IMG/VR virus record: IMGVR_UViG_3300008735_001702
Location: 1-46,274 of that record
DNA length: 46,274 nt
Reading direction: 5' to 3' (one strand)
From: a virus
The notes beneath the pieces were generated by a model. It searched no databases and was not told the origin of the DNA. It worked only from the letters and a program-made list of their open reading frames with translations. The translations under genes were made by a program, and so were the position numbers. Below are positions 14,914 through 23,290 of the stretch, one piece after another. Position 1 is the stretch's first letter. Each line of letters starts with the position of its first letter.

Positions 14914-15162
14914 TTACTCCCAATTATCTACTTTGCCACCTTTTTCTTTAATTTCTTTCTTTAGCTTTTCTTTACGTTCTTCAAGCTCTTTATGCCTTTT
15001 CTTTAATTCTTCAAAATCATTAATAGTTTCAAGCTTAGCTTCCATACGATTCCCCATTACTTGAAGTTCTTCTACTAATCCCAATAGATAGCTATAATTT
15101 TTAGTTTCGTCGCATTTACGAACTTCGTCAAGTACAGTGCACATTGTTCTGTGAGTATACAT
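14914..15162 (-). CDS. Small coiled-coil protein
   Basis: An 82-residue protein whose C-terminal half is a strongly charged coiled coil (EELKKRHKELEERKEKLKKE). No function can be named. It follows the dNMP kinase gene by one base. Confidence 0.6.
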   Translation of the reverse strand: MYTHRTMCTVLDEVRKCDETKNYSYLLGLVEELQVMGNRMEAKLETINDFEELKKRHKELEERKEKLKKEIKEKGGKVDNWE

Positions 15163-15163
15163 T

Positions 15164-15718
15164 TTACTTCTCCTTAAATTTCAAAACTTTAGGGTCTAAT
15201 TTATCAAATAATTCTTGTTTTGTTCCAGTATTTAAAATAGTCAAATCATAATCACTTTCTTTCATTCCGTTTTCGCTTGAATGACTACTTTTCGTTATTG
15301 GTTCGTTATCTCTCTTTATTTGAATAACAATACCTCCTTTTTGTCTTATCCAAAAGGCCTCATTAGAAAAACGTACATCAGTAATTACAACTGAGGATCC
15401 ATGAGCTTGTCGATAAAACATTTCAGCATTTTTAATCCAAATATTAGGGTCAATAGAACGTGCAACGTCTGTACCCAACAACTGATAAAGTTCTCTAGGA
15501 GACCTACCCCAAGGTTCAATAACTTTTTCTTTGTTCTTTACTTGCTCATCAGTCAAGTTGAACATAGCCTTTGCACCCTCTTTAAGAGGTTTTGCAAAAT
15601 AATAATGAGCAAACAGGTAATTATCCACTAGATATTTTCCAGCAGTATCTTTACCACTTCCTGCTTTTCCAGCAAATCCAATTAATGCTGGTTTACCTTC
15701 TTTATAAATTCTTTTCAT
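15164..15718 (-). CDS. 1: Deoxynucleoside monophosphate kinase
   Basis: A 184-residue P-loop kinase of the T4 gp1 type: GFAGKAGSGKDTAGKYL is the Walker A region, EPWGRSPRELYQLLGTDVAR a substrate lid/binding region, and VVITDVRFSNEAFWI the Walker B-like strand. It phosphorylates dNMPs to dNDPs for phage DNA synthesis. The start MKRIYKEGKP was chosen because GGAG lies 7 bases before it; it overlaps the end of the PurS gene by 17 bases. It complements RNR and dCMP deaminase elsewhere in the window. Confidence 0.85.
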   Translation of the reverse strand: MKRIYKEGKPALIGFAGKAGSGKDTAGKYLVDNYLFAHYYFAKPLKEGAKAMFNLTDEQVKNKEKVIEPWGRSPRELYQLLGTDVARSIDPNIWIKNAEMFYRQAHGSSVVITDVRFSNEAFWIRQKGGIVIQIKRDNEPITKSSHSSENGMKESDYDLTILNTGTKQELFDKLDPKVLKFKEK

Positions 15719-15947
15719 TGTACGGCTCCACTTTAAAATCATAAAGAATAGTATTTACTAGAAGTCTTTTACACATTTCTTCTACTTTTTCTTTTGTTGT
15801 ATCGTCTTTTGTCGTTAAGTAAAACGATTGTCCTATTTTTAATTCAGAAGCTTCATTAAACCCAAGATCATGTAAACAATTTAATACTACTCCTTCATCT
15901 GATCCTTTTACACCGGGTCTTAATAATGTTGTAATTGTCCATTTCAA
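15702..15947 (-). CDS. purS: PurS-like subunit of FGAM synthetase
   Basis: An 81-residue protein with the PurS pattern: LRPGVKGSDEGVVLNCLHDLGF, then KIGQSFYLTT and KVEEMCKRLLVNTILYDFKVE. PurS bridges PurL and PurQ in phosphoribosylformylglycinamidine synthase, a step of de novo purine synthesis. A TTG start is proposed because it begins the domain directly, has GAGG 10 bases upstream, and sits in a TTGA overlap with an 11-codon ORF. No PurL or PurQ is encoded in this window, so it would act with host (or other phage) partners. Confidence 0.8.
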   Translation of the reverse strand: MKWTITTLLRPGVKGSDEGVVLNCLHDLGFNEASELKIGQSFYLTTKDDTTKEKVEEMCKRLLVNTILYDFKVEPYNEKNL

Positions 15948-15979
15948 CAGCCACAATCCTCATCTAAAATAATTTTCAT
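15944..15979 (-). CDS. 11-codon ORF ending in Cys-Gly-Cys-Cys
   Basis: ATG preceded by GGGAGG at 9 bases encodes MKIILDEDCGCC and stops in a TTGA overlap with the proposed PurS start. It may serve only to couple translation, or be a leader peptide. Evidence is limited to the start signal and overlap. Confidence 0.3.
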   Translation of the reverse strand: MKIILDEDCGC

Positions 15980-15980
15980 T

Positions 15981-16286
15981 TTAACAGCCCTCCCTTTCCT
16001 CTTCATCCATTTTCTCTATTTCATCCCATGTTGGCTTATCTTTACTCCTAGTTTCATCATCAAACATATTAGAATCTAATACATCATCTTTACTTTTCTT
16101 CAAATCCTTTAAGACCATTTCAAAAACATCAATTAATTCATCAACATCTTCACCAATAAATCTTAATGGTGTTTTAGAAATATCAGTAAAACCAGTAACC
16201 TTTCCATTTTCATAATAGGCTTCAACCACTTCGTAAATAACTTCTTTGTTGTGTTTTGTTTTTAAAATTCTATAGTTCCAAGACAT
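15981..16286 (-). CDS. Hypothetical protein of a phage-common type
   Basis: A 101-residue acidic protein starting MSWNYRILK, with a beta-rich N-terminal half (VIYEVVEAYYENGKVTGFT) and an acidic helical C-terminus (WDEIEKMDEEEREGC). Its last codons carry the GGGAGG that may serve the next frame. The MSWNYR start is common in small phage proteins, but no function is known to me. Confidence 0.6.
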   Translation of the reverse strand: MSWNYRILKTKHNKEVIYEVVEAYYENGKVTGFTDISKTPLRFIGEDVDELIDVFEMVLKDLKKSKDDVLDSNMFDDETRSKDKPTWDEIEKMDEEEREGC

Positions 16287-16511
16287 TTAATCTTTCCCCT
16301 CATAAAATCTATCATGATTTAATACATCTTCAATTGTTTGTTCAGCATAACCAAAACCTCTTAAAGCAGGTTCTATGATACCATTTAAAATTTCATGAAT
16401 ATTCATATCAATTATATTTTTTGAAATAGTTATAGTTCTTTCAACACCATCTACAATTTCTGTTAAAGTAATGCTTGTTTCATTTGGAATATATGGTTTT
16501 GTTTCAGTCAT
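16287..16511 (-). CDS. Hypothetical protein
   Basis: A 74-residue acidic protein (ETSITLTEIVDGVERTITIS, then NGIIEPALRGFGYAEQTIED). It is the first gene after promoter P3 and is followed at once by the 101-residue gene. GAGG lies upstream of the ATG. No family recognised. Confidence 0.6.
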   Translation of the reverse strand: MTETKPYIPNETSITLTEIVDGVERTITISKNIIDMNIHEILNGIIEPALRGFGYAEQTIEDVLNHDRFYEGKD

Positions 16512-16541
16512 AATAAAATTCCTCTAATTAATTATGTAACG

Positions 16542-16570
16542 ATTATACTAAATATTGACACCAAATACAA
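16542..16570 (-). promoter_or_regulatory. Promoter of the CCTTGT-N-TATAAT family (P3)
   Basis: CTTTTTCCTTGTAT, 17-base spacer, TATAAT on the minus strand, about 30 bases before the 74-residue gene. It heads the unit containing PurS and dNMP kinase. Confidence 0.75.
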
Positions 16571-16579
16571 GGAAAAAGT

Positions 16580-16777
16580 TAAATTTAGATAAGTCCTTGA
16601 AAAATAAGGGGTTTTTATTTAAGCGTGTAACTTGATTAAGTTAACTTCTTTGAAAACAAGGGTTTATAAGTTCTTGAAAATAAACGTCTTTTAAGACGCC
16701 TAGGAGCCGTTTTAAGCGTTATTTAATTAAAGCCATACTCTAACCCTCATTTTCTATAATATTGCCTTAAATCGCAT
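16580..16777. other. Non-coding stretch with degenerate repeats and small hairpins
   Basis: About 200 bases between the SbmA-like gene stop and promoter P3. It holds no convincing gene. Three degenerate copies of a CTTGAAAA-type element lie at about 16595, 16648 and 16672 (plus-strand reading), with a perfect inverted repeat CGTCTT-TT-AAGACG at about 16685 and the palindrome AAGTTAACTT near 16640. It may hold a transcript end or a small RNA; no T-run terminator is clear. Confidence 0.4.
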
Positions 16778-17788
16778 CTAAACCGCATATTTGGCGAGAT
16801 TAAGCTCAAACTCCTTCAAACGCTTATGAATGCTTCTCAATTCCGTTATAGTAGCAAATTGGTACAAAAACACACCGAAGCCTTCATGAACTTTGGAAAA
16901 TGCGTTACTTATTTGAACTACAACTCCCAGAGTTATTAATTTAGTAAATAAGCCGGGCCCGACTAAAAGGTAAGGAACTATAACCATAAACTGGTCATAG
17001 CTATTTGTCCATATGTCTAAATATCCATAGTGATTAAAAAGTCTATGATAATTAAAACGTATTCCTGTAAATAATTCTAGTACTGTTTCTGGTAAGGCAT
17101 AATTAACTTTGTCATCTTCACCTAACACTAAATCTTTTCTAAATGCAGCTTCAACTTTTTGGTTATTGTATTCTAGGCCGGGTAATTTGATACCAACAAA
17201 CCATGTAATAATTAATCCTCCAATAGAGATAACAAACGTATACCAGACTAATGAACCTTCAATAATGCCAAAAAATGTTATATCCGTTTTAGAACTCAAT
17301 GCCCATAATACAGGAATAAAAGCTATCAATGTCATTATAGAACGAACTATTTGTAACCCAAGTGATTCAACTATTCTTGCAAATCTATTACAATCTTCTT
17401 GTATTCTTTGTGAAGCACCTTCTATATCTTCTTTAACATTTCTCCATCTGGGAAGATAATCAAATGTTATAGCTTCCCTCCATCTTAAACCATATATTCT
17501 TGTAAACCAATTAGTAATTGTTGCTATAATAACATATGGCATAGCTAACATCAGAAATGATTTATCTTCCATATTTATTGATATAAGCTTCTGATAAAAT
17601 AAATCGATACCTTCTTTTGGCTTAGTTACATAAGAAGCAGAGTTTTGCATTAAATCGTAAAAACCAGAATACCATTCATTAATCATAACAGTAATACTAA
17701 CTTGTATCCATAAAGAACTCAGAAGAATCAATAACCCACCCCAAGACCACAATGCCCATTTTCTTGTTATAAAAAATGATCTAAACAT
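16778..17788 (-). CDS. SbmA/BacA-family inner-membrane transporter
   Basis: A 336-residue membrane protein that closely follows SbmA/BacA: INEWYSGFYDLMQ (37-48), IEGASQRIQEDCNRFA (122-137), IMTLIAFIPVLWALS (151-165) and GIKLPGLEYNNQKVEAAFRK (199-218). SbmA/BacA proteins import peptides (microcins, proline-rich peptides) and related proteins import cobalamin. E. coli SbmA is 406 residues; this copy lacks about 70 N-terminal residues, one membrane segment, but keeps the conserved core. The ATG overlaps the stop of the zinc-ribbon gene by one base. A transporter of this family in a T4-like phage is unexpected. Confidence 0.9.
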   Translation of the reverse strand: MFRSFFITRKWALWSWGGLLILLSSLWIQVSITVMINEWYSGFYDLMQNSASYVTKPKEGIDLFYQKLISINMEDKSFLMLAMPYVIIATITNWFTRIYGLRWREAITFDYLPRWRNVKEDIEGASQRIQEDCNRFARIVESLGLQIVRSIMTLIAFIPVLWALSSKTDITFFGIIEGSLVWYTFVISIGGLIITWFVGIKLPGLEYNNQKVEAAFRKDLVLGEDDKVNYALPETVLELFTGIRFNYHRLFNHYGYLDIWTNSYDQFMVIVPYLLVGPGLFTKLITLGVVVQISNAFSKVHEGFGVFLYQFATITELRSIHKRLKEFELNLAKYAV

Positions 17789-18099
17789 TAATCATAATCC
17801 TCGTCTGTATATTTTGGAATAGCATCCTCATACCATTCTTCCATTCCACCACTTTGTCCTGAACAATCAAGTCTTACTAAAAGATTATATTGTCTTACAG
17901 GAATATCTTCAAGGTTAATTGATAATGGTCTATTACAACTTTTACATTTTATTCTTTGTGGTTTTATATTCGAAGCAACTAAAGAAGGGATATTTGTTGA
18001 CTGAAAAAAATTATTAGACGCATTTATATGACCAACAAATATATGATTTTTTTCTTTACAGCAAGGACAATAAAACCTAATTGTATCATAAGTATTCAT
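17788..18099 (-). CDS. Small zinc-ribbon protein
   Basis: A 103-residue protein with two Cys pairs, FYCPCCKEKNH and IKCKSCNRP, likely one zinc ribbon, and an acidic C-terminus. The start MNTYDTI was chosen because AGAGG precedes it and because any longer form would be encoded by the 3' half of the adjacent tRNA. It is coupled to the SbmA-like gene. Unknown function. Confidence 0.65.
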   Translation of the reverse strand: MNTYDTIRFYCPCCKEKNHIFVGHINASNNFFQSTNIPSLVASNIKPQRIKCKSCNRPLSINLEDIPVRQYNLLVRLDCSGQSGGMEEWYEDAIPKYTDEDYD

Positions 18100-18126
18100 A
18101 ATAAACCTCTTGTTAAAGTTAAATGA

Positions 18127-18210
18127 AGCTCCGCACAGGATTCGAACCTGCAATGAGAATTAACTCGGATGATTACAAATCACCTCCCGTAGCCATTTGG
18201 GTAACGGAGC
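18127..18210 (-). tRNA. tRNA with class II body; anticodon UGU (Thr) by loop position
   Basis: An 84-base cloverleaf. Acceptor GCTCCGT pairs with GCGGAGC over 7 pairs (last pair G-U), the T arm is GCAGG-TTCGAAT-CCTGT, and the anticodon stem is GGTGA/TCATC with loop TTTGTAA, which places TGT at positions 34-36. The D arm (CCC...GGG) and a long variable arm (GAG-TTAATT-CTC) are of the class II type used by Tyr, Leu and Ser tRNAs. A one-base shift would read GTA (Tyr) but breaks the stem. CCA is not encoded. The gene starts 4 bases after the aldehyde dehydrogenase stop. Confidence 0.85.
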
Positions 18211-18214
18211 ATAT

Positions 18215-19690
18215 TTAATCTATTTGTGCTTTCTGTAATTTACCAGAGAAATCAATTACCATATTCTTACACCACGTTACGGATTCAAACATCATACTCC
18301 CTGCTTCTCTACTACTAATAGGACTAGTATCTTTAATACCACCGAAGTTTTGACCAACTTCTGCACCAATACAGCTTGTATTAACATATGCTAAACCAGT
18401 CTCAACTTCTTTCATAAATTTAAAACTTTCATTTATATCTTTTGTGTATATCGCTGCACTCAATCCATACTTAGTCCCATTCACAATATCTATTGCTTCA
18501 TTCAATGTTTCATATTCAATAATAGCAACGACAGGTCCAAAGATTTCTTCTTGTGCTAATTCATTATTTGGTTCAATATCGCCGAAGATAGTAGGAGCAT
18601 AAAACCAACCTGGCACTGGCAATTCTATTTTATATCCACCTGTTATCAAATAATCACCGCGTTCGATAGCTCTCATTACAAACCATTCAACTTTATCTGA
18701 TGCTTTCTTATTAATCAATGGTCCTACATCAGTAGTTTCATCTTTTAATCCATCACCAATATTCAATAAGTTTGTTCGTTCAACTAATTTTTCTGTAAGT
18801 TCTTTTTTAACTTTTTTATCAACAATAACTCTACTACAAGCTGTACATCTTTGTCCTGTGGTACCAAAGGCACCAAATATTATACCCTCAACAGCAAGGT
18901 CAAGGTCAGCATTTTCTGTTACTGTGATTGAATTTTTTCCTCCAAGTTCAAGTGAATATTTCTTTCCAAGTTTTGAACATTCTTTAGCAATTAAACTACC
19001 TGTTGCAGAGGAACCTGTGAATGAAATAACTTTCACATCTGGATGTTTTACTAGAGGCATACCCGCACTTGGCCCATAACCAGTTACAACATTAAATACA
19101 CCAGCTGGCAACCCTGCTTCTTGGAATACTTCAGCAAGTCTGATAACAGACCACGGTGTATCTTCTGCTGGTTTTAAAACTACTGTATTACCTGCAACGA
19201 TAGCAGGAAATGCTTTCCATGCAGGAATTGCTATTGGAAAATTCCACGGAGTAATCATACCAATTACACCATAAGGTAATCTGGCACTCATACTCCATTT
19301 GTTTTTCATTTCAGATGGTACTGTTTCACCTGTCAATCGTCTACCAGCACCAGCTGCATAGTAAGCAATATCTATTGCTTCTTGAACATCACCACGGGTT
19401 TCAGCTAACACTTTACCCATTTCGGCTGTCATATTTTTAGCAATACATTCTTTATCTCTTACTAAAATCTCTGCGGCCCTGAAAAGAATCTCTGCTCTTT
19501 TGGGTGCAGGTACGTCTTTCCAAGTTTTGAATGCTTCCATGGCACATTCAACCGCATGGTTAATATCACTCTCACCAGAATTTTGAAAACTACCAATTAC
19601 ATTTGTAATATTTGCTGGATTAATATTTTCAAAAACTGTTTCCGCATCACTATAAAGCCACATACCATTAATATAATTTTTATATATCAT
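18215..19690 (-). CDS. Aldehyde dehydrogenase (NAD(P)-dependent)
   Basis: A full-length 491-residue ALDH. Conserved elements: [13 protein letters not shown] (147-159), the cofactor region [11 protein letters not shown], the FTGSSATGS loop, the general base E248 in LELGGKN and the nucleophile C282 in GQRCTACSR, then [10 protein letters not shown]. The C-terminus ([12 protein letters not shown]) is like ALDHs acting on dicarboxylic or amino semialdehydes, but the substrate is unknown. AGGAG lies 7 bases before the ATG. No inactivating change is seen. With the saccharopine-dehydrogenase-like gene at 32933 it could form a lysine-degradation step (inference). Confidence 0.92.
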   Translation of the reverse strand: MIYKNYINGMWLYSDAETVFENINPANITNVIGSFQNSGESDINHAVECAMEAFKTWKDVPAPKRAEILFRAAEILVRDKECIAKNMTAEMGKVLAETRGDVQEAIDIAYYAAGAGRRLTGETVPSEMKNKWSMSARLPYGVIGMITPWNFPIAIPAWKAFPAIVAGNTVVLKPAEDTPWSVIRLAEVFQEAGLPAGVFNVVTGYGPSAGMPLVKHPDVKVISFTGSSATGSLIAKECSKLGKKYSLELGGKNSITVTENADLDLAVEGIIFGAFGTTGQRCTACSRVIVDKKVKKELTEKLVERTNLLNIGDGLKDETTDVGPLINKKASDKVEWFVMRAIERGDYLITGGYKIELPVPGWFYAPTIFGDIEPNNELAQEEIFGPVVAIIEYETLNEAIDIVNGTKYGLSAAIYTKDINESFKFMKEVETGLAYVNTSCIGAEVGQNFGGIKDTSPISSREAGSMMFESVTWCKNMVIDFSGKLQKAQID

Positions 19691-19705
19691 AATAAAACTC
19701 CTTTT

Positions 19706-19972
19706 TTATCCCACAATAATTACCGAAGTTAGTAAAATTTCAGCATGAGCTGAAAATATTTCATCTGTATTATTTTTATCAACATATTCTACTGCACCGC
19801 CTGCTAATGTAAATGTTCCAATAGTAACCGCAGGACTAGCAGATGTTTGAACTGTTACTAATCTAGCAACTGTGCCAGAATTATATACTCGCACCATTGT
19901 AGCATTGCTAAGATTTGTTCCAGTTCCTGTAGTAGTTGGTGATGCAGTTTCTGTACCCTTTATTTTAATCAT
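19706..19972 (-). CDS. Small Thr/Ser-rich protein, possible virion component
   Basis: An 88-residue beta-rich protein (TMVRVYNSGTVARLVTVQTS, FTLAGGAVEYVDKNNTDEIF). Such short beta-sandwich proteins are common virion components in marine T4-like phages, and the GTETASPTTTGTGTN start is low complexity. It is isolated among non-structural genes, so the structural role is uncertain. Confidence 0.55.
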   Translation of the reverse strand: MIKIKGTETASPTTTGTGTNLSNATMVRVYNSGTVARLVTVQTSASPAVTIGTFTLAGGAVEYVDKNNTDEIFSAHAEILLTSVIIVG

Positions 19973-19976
19973 TTTA

Positions 19977-20345
19977 CTATCCTCTTGTTATGGTTACAAT
20001 TTTCTTAATTTGTCGATCAATAATCTCTTTTCTATTCGGCCAGCGGATATACTCATCTTCTGGACTTTTTCTCAAATTATATAACAAAGGCATAATCAAC
20101 TTTTCCAATTTCAACATTTCTTCTTTATGTTTCTTTTGAAGAATATCTAATTGTGATTCATCGCCTTGTCGCAACTCAATTAATTTATCAATCTTTTCTT
20201 CCAAACCAGATGGTATTGTTCCTCCTTGATCCGCTACTCTACTCTTTACCTGATTTTCAAATTCTTCAACTTCTTTCTCATCAACAAAATTAAAACCAAA
20301 GTCAAAATCATCATCATAATCATCAAAATTAAAATCTTCTGACAT
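19977..20345 (-). CDS. Acidic conserved phage protein, unknown function
   Basis: A 122-residue protein with a very acidic, aromatic N-terminus (DFNFDDYDDDFDFGF), a coiled-coil middle and a conserved-looking EDEYIRWPNRKEIID near the C-terminus. I associate the YIRWPNR block with small proteins of T4-like cyanophages but know no function. AGGAG precedes the ATG. Confidence 0.6.
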   Translation of the reverse strand: MSEDFNFDDYDDDFDFGFNFVDEKEVEEFENQVKSRVADQGGTIPSGLEEKIDKLIELRQGDESQLDILQKKHKEEMLKLEKLIMPLLYNLRKSPEDEYIRWPNRKEIIDRQIKKIVTITRG

Positions 20346-20356
20346 TTTACTTCTCC

Positions 20357-21106
20357 TTAAATTTCGAAACTTTTCGTTATATCAAAATCTTCATTCAGCT
20401 CATGTCCAACATATCCTCTTGGATTACAAAGAATTCTTGTTTCACCAATCATATAATCACTTGAATTATGACAATGTCCGTGAATCCAAACCTTCGGACC
20501 ATTTGTACTAATAAACCTATCAAGATTATTAGTGAAATATGGGTTCAAACTATCACCAACATATTGTGAATCACCACTTTGATGACTCGGTGCCCAATGG
20601 GTAACTACAACTTCAGTACCCATTCCACTAATACTATTGTCAAGAAAAGCAAATGATTTATTAAACTCCAATGCCATCTGGTCTGGTGTCCACATTATAG
20701 TTCCATCATATGTAGTTTTATTAAAATCATTAATACAACGACTCGCTTGTCTAATTACATTTTCATCATTACCAAAATTAGACCACAATGGAGTACCAAT
20801 AAAAGTTTGCCCTAGAATATTAATTTTTCCTTCCAAAAGTAAATGAATTTTAGGATATTTTAAAACTTCCATTTGCATCTCTTTATAATCACGACAAATA
20901 TTACCACAATGATAAAACTCGTGATTACCAGGAGTAAAAATAATATAAGGAAATGGTAATGTTTCCATCCACTCAAACATTTTGGTTCCTTCACGACCCC
21001 AGACATCAATATCACCGGCCAATATCAAAACATCTGCTGGTTCAAAATCATCTTTTGACATTTTACCAAACTCTAAATGCAAGTCACTCATATATATAAT
21101 CTTCAT
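20357..21106 (-). CDS. Calcineurin-like metallophosphoesterase
   Basis: A 249-residue protein with all metal-binding blocks of the family: MSDLHLEF (D-x-H), LAGDIDVWG (GD), TPGNHEFYH (GNHE), VVVTHWAPSH and IHGHCHNSS (GHxH). Family members hydrolyse phosphomonoesters or diesters; the substrate here is unknown. It is transcribed with the PD-(D/E)XK nuclease and the acidic protein. Confidence 0.9.
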   Translation of the reverse strand: MKIIYMSDLHLEFGKMSKDDFEPADVLILAGDIDVWGREGTKMFEWMETLPFPYIIFTPGNHEFYHCGNICRDYKEMQMEVLKYPKIHLLLEGKINILGQTFIGTPLWSNFGNDENVIRQASRCINDFNKTTYDGTIMWTPDQMALEFNKSFAFLDNSISGMGTEVVVTHWAPSHQSGDSQYVGDSLNPYFTNNLDRFISTNGPKVWIHGHCHNSSDYMIGETRILCNPRGYVGHELNEDFDITKSFEI

Positions 21107-21114
21107 AATATAAT

Positions 21115-21795
21115 TTATCCTATTTGAATTACCTGAGGATTTTTTTTCATAATATTAATTAGCTTATCTATATACTTATCAGAATCAAAAATAGATTTCT
21201 TAAAAACTTGGACTTCGAATGAGTCTCTAACAGCAACCAGTATTACTAACTGCTCGGGAATACATCCTGTCATTTCATAAAATGCAGCTGCATAAAATGC
21301 TGTTTGAATCCAATAATCTTCAATCCATTCTTCTTTCTTTGGTTTCCTTGAAGTCTTAAAATCAATAACTGATAATACTCCATTATATTCAGCAACACAA
21401 TCTGCTGTTCCGGCTACTCTTAATTTATCACTATATAATGGAATCTCTAATCCCATAATGTTATTAATATTACCAAGAATAAATCTAATACGATTGAATA
21501 CCCTTCTTGATTCACTGTCTGTAGATATTGTAGTTTTATTATATAAGTATCTTTCACATAAATCATGTACCTCGGTTCCTATTTTAGCAGACTCTTTCAT
21601 TATTCTATTGGCTTCTTCATCACCCACTCTTTTCCTCCATTCATCTAATCCAGGTTTTGTTTGACTACCAAGAATAGTTGTAATAGAAGGATATGAATAA
21701 CCTTCCGGTGTTATATATACTCTTTTACCGTCTACTGTTTGTCTTGTGGGAACTTGTAAATCATCAATATCATGTACATGATTAAAGTGTTTCAT
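21115..21795 (-). CDS. PD-(D/E)XK exonuclease, RecB/Cas4-like
   Basis: A 226-residue nuclease. A helical N-terminal part contains GTEVHDLCERYL with the conserved His, then VAGTADCVAEYNGVLSVIDFKTSRK gives the D...D-x-K catalytic core, followed by the Q-x-x-x-Y motif (QTAFYAAAF). The family processes DNA ends with 5' or 3' polarity. It may act in recombination or host DNA degradation. No helicase partner is encoded next to it. Confidence 0.82.
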   Translation of the reverse strand: MKHFNHVHDIDDLQVPTRQTVDGKRVYITPEGYSYPSITTILGSQTKPGLDEWRKRVGDEEANRIMKESAKIGTEVHDLCERYLYNKTTISTDSESRRVFNRIRFILGNINNIMGLEIPLYSDKLRVAGTADCVAEYNGVLSVIDFKTSRKPKKEEWIEDYWIQTAFYAAAFYEMTGCIPEQLVILVAVRDSFEVQVFKKSIFDSDKYIDKLINIMKKNPQVIQIG

Positions 21796-21798
21796 GTA

Positions 21799-22908
21799 TT
21801 ACCTTTCTCCTAAAATCATCTCAATATCAATAATATGTTTATCACGAATTATAGTAAATACAACTTTATCATTTATCTTTTTATTAGCCACAATAGTAGC
21901 AAGTTTATTGATTAGGACTTTTACACCATCAATCTTCAAAATAATATCCCCAGCTTTTAAAATACCAACAGCTGGGCTATCAGTGACTACCTCGGTTACA
22001 AACGCCCCTACACCACTAATATAATCTTTCATATCTTCTTTGTTAACTTTACGAAACATTATACCAACAAATGGTCGTTTAATCTTTTCACCAGTCTTTA
22101 GTCGTTCAATAACATTTTTCGCATAAGTACCATCAATAGCAAAACCAAGACCTATACTTCCTGATGAAGATCCACCACTACCTGTAACAATCATAGTATT
22201 GATACCAATTACATCTCCATGTAAATTAAACAACGGCCCACCTGAATTTCCCGGATTGATAGAAGTATCTGTTTGAACAAATGGAACAAATGGTGCTGCT
22301 GATGGAACTATTCTATTTAATGCAGAAACATTTCCAAAAGTTGCAGTAAATGATAGTCTCATAGGTGAACCAATAGCAATAACTCTATCACCAACTTCTG
22401 GTATATCACCCCATGAAACAAATTCAAAAGTCTTTTTAGCTTCAGATGCACCCAATTTAATTTTCAATAAAGCAATATCAGAAGCTTTATCATAATTGAT
22501 TAAATCTGTTTCATACTTAGAACCATCTTTGAATGTAACAAAAGCCATTCCTCTGTTATTGGTAATATTATCAACAACATGAAAATTTGTAATTACATAT
22601 CCATCAGCACTAACTACAAAACCCGATCCACCTCGTGGTAGTTCATCACCTTTACCAGGTGGTAATTGATCTTGTGGTCTATCACGAAACTTGAAATTAC
22701 CATCAGGACCTGGATTCTGTGGTGATGGTTGTCGCGGTACCATTTGAGTAGCTACGGAATATGATTCAGCCGATACTTCTACAACAGCTGGCATAATTTT
22801 TGAAATAGTCGTTGTTACATAATCATGTTTTGCAAATACAGGTGTTGAATAAAACAAAAATGTTGCTAAAGTAATAGTCATAATTGTGGTTATAGCTTTT
22901 TTATACAT
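21799..22908 (-). CDS. Secreted HtrA/DegP-type serine protease
   Basis: A 369-residue protein starting MYKKAITTIMTITLATF with a signal peptide ending near VFA-K. The trypsin-like domain has its triad H110 (ITNFHVVDN), D144 (SDIALLKI) and S222 (INPGNSGGPLF). One PDZ domain follows (RPFVGIMFRKV, ILKAGDIILKIDGVKV). HtrA proteases act in the periplasm in protein quality control. The start was chosen for the AGGAG 7 bases upstream; an upstream in-frame extension would destroy the signal peptide. This class of enzyme is unusual in a phage; a role in modifying the host envelope is possible. Confidence 0.92.
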   Translation of the reverse strand: MYKKAITTIMTITLATFLFYSTPVFAKHDYVTTTISKIMPAVVEVSAESYSVATQMVPRQPSPQNPGPDGNFKFRDRPQDQLPPGKGDELPRGGSGFVVSADGYVITNFHVVDNITNNRGMAFVTFKDGSKYETDLINYDKASDIALLKIKLGASEAKKTFEFVSWGDIPEVGDRVIAIGSPMRLSFTATFGNVSALNRIVPSAAPFVPFVQTDTSINPGNSGGPLFNLHGDVIGINTMIVTGSGGSSSGSIGLGFAIDGTYAKNVIERLKTGEKIKRPFVGIMFRKVNKEDMKDYISGVGAFVTEVVTDSPAVGILKAGDIILKIDGVKVLINKLATIVANKKINDKVVFTIIRDKHIIDIEMILGER

Positions 22909-22918
22909 ACTGTTACTC

Positions 22919-23290
22919 CTATTTGGGGCTATATAATTTAATATTATTTCCACCAATCACACAACTTCTATCTATTTCTTTGTATACAAACACAATCGCC
23001 CATTGATTATTGGAAGGGTTCATCCATAAATGTGTTTCTATTATTTCTTTATGTCGATCCCCATTTACTAAACCTTTTGCCGCTATATTCATATGATAGT
23101 CATTATTCACCATATTGTTAATAAAATCTCTTGTATTACAATAAAGCATAATATCACTTAGTGGTTTTATTTGTTCTAGTTTTTTTGTTTTTTTACTACC
23201 AAACATACCATACTCTGGCGTTAATGGCCCAGCAGTCACGATGGTGTTAACAAAAAACAATAATAAAAACATTAAAAATACTTTTTTCAT
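22919..23290 (-). CDS. Secreted protein, unknown function
   Basis: A 123-residue protein with a clear signal peptide (MKKVFLMFLLLFFVNTIVTA) and a mature part with two Cys (one in LYCNTRDF, one in DRSCVIGG) that could form a disulfide. It lies directly before the HtrA-type gene (10-base gap), so the two periplasmic proteins may work together. The family is not recognised. Confidence 0.65.
   Translation of the reverse strand: MKKVFLMFLLLFFVNTIVTAGPLTPEYGMFGSKKTKKLEQIKPLSDIMLYCNTRDFINNMVNNDYHMNIAAKGLVNGDRHKEIIETHLWMNPSNNQWAIVFVYKEIDRSCVIGGNNIKLYSPK

Noticed and set aside
17788-18153. Longer form of the zinc-ribbon gene starting inside the tRNA
   Set aside because: The extra residues are encoded by the tRNA 3' half, and a better start with AGAGG lies downstream.
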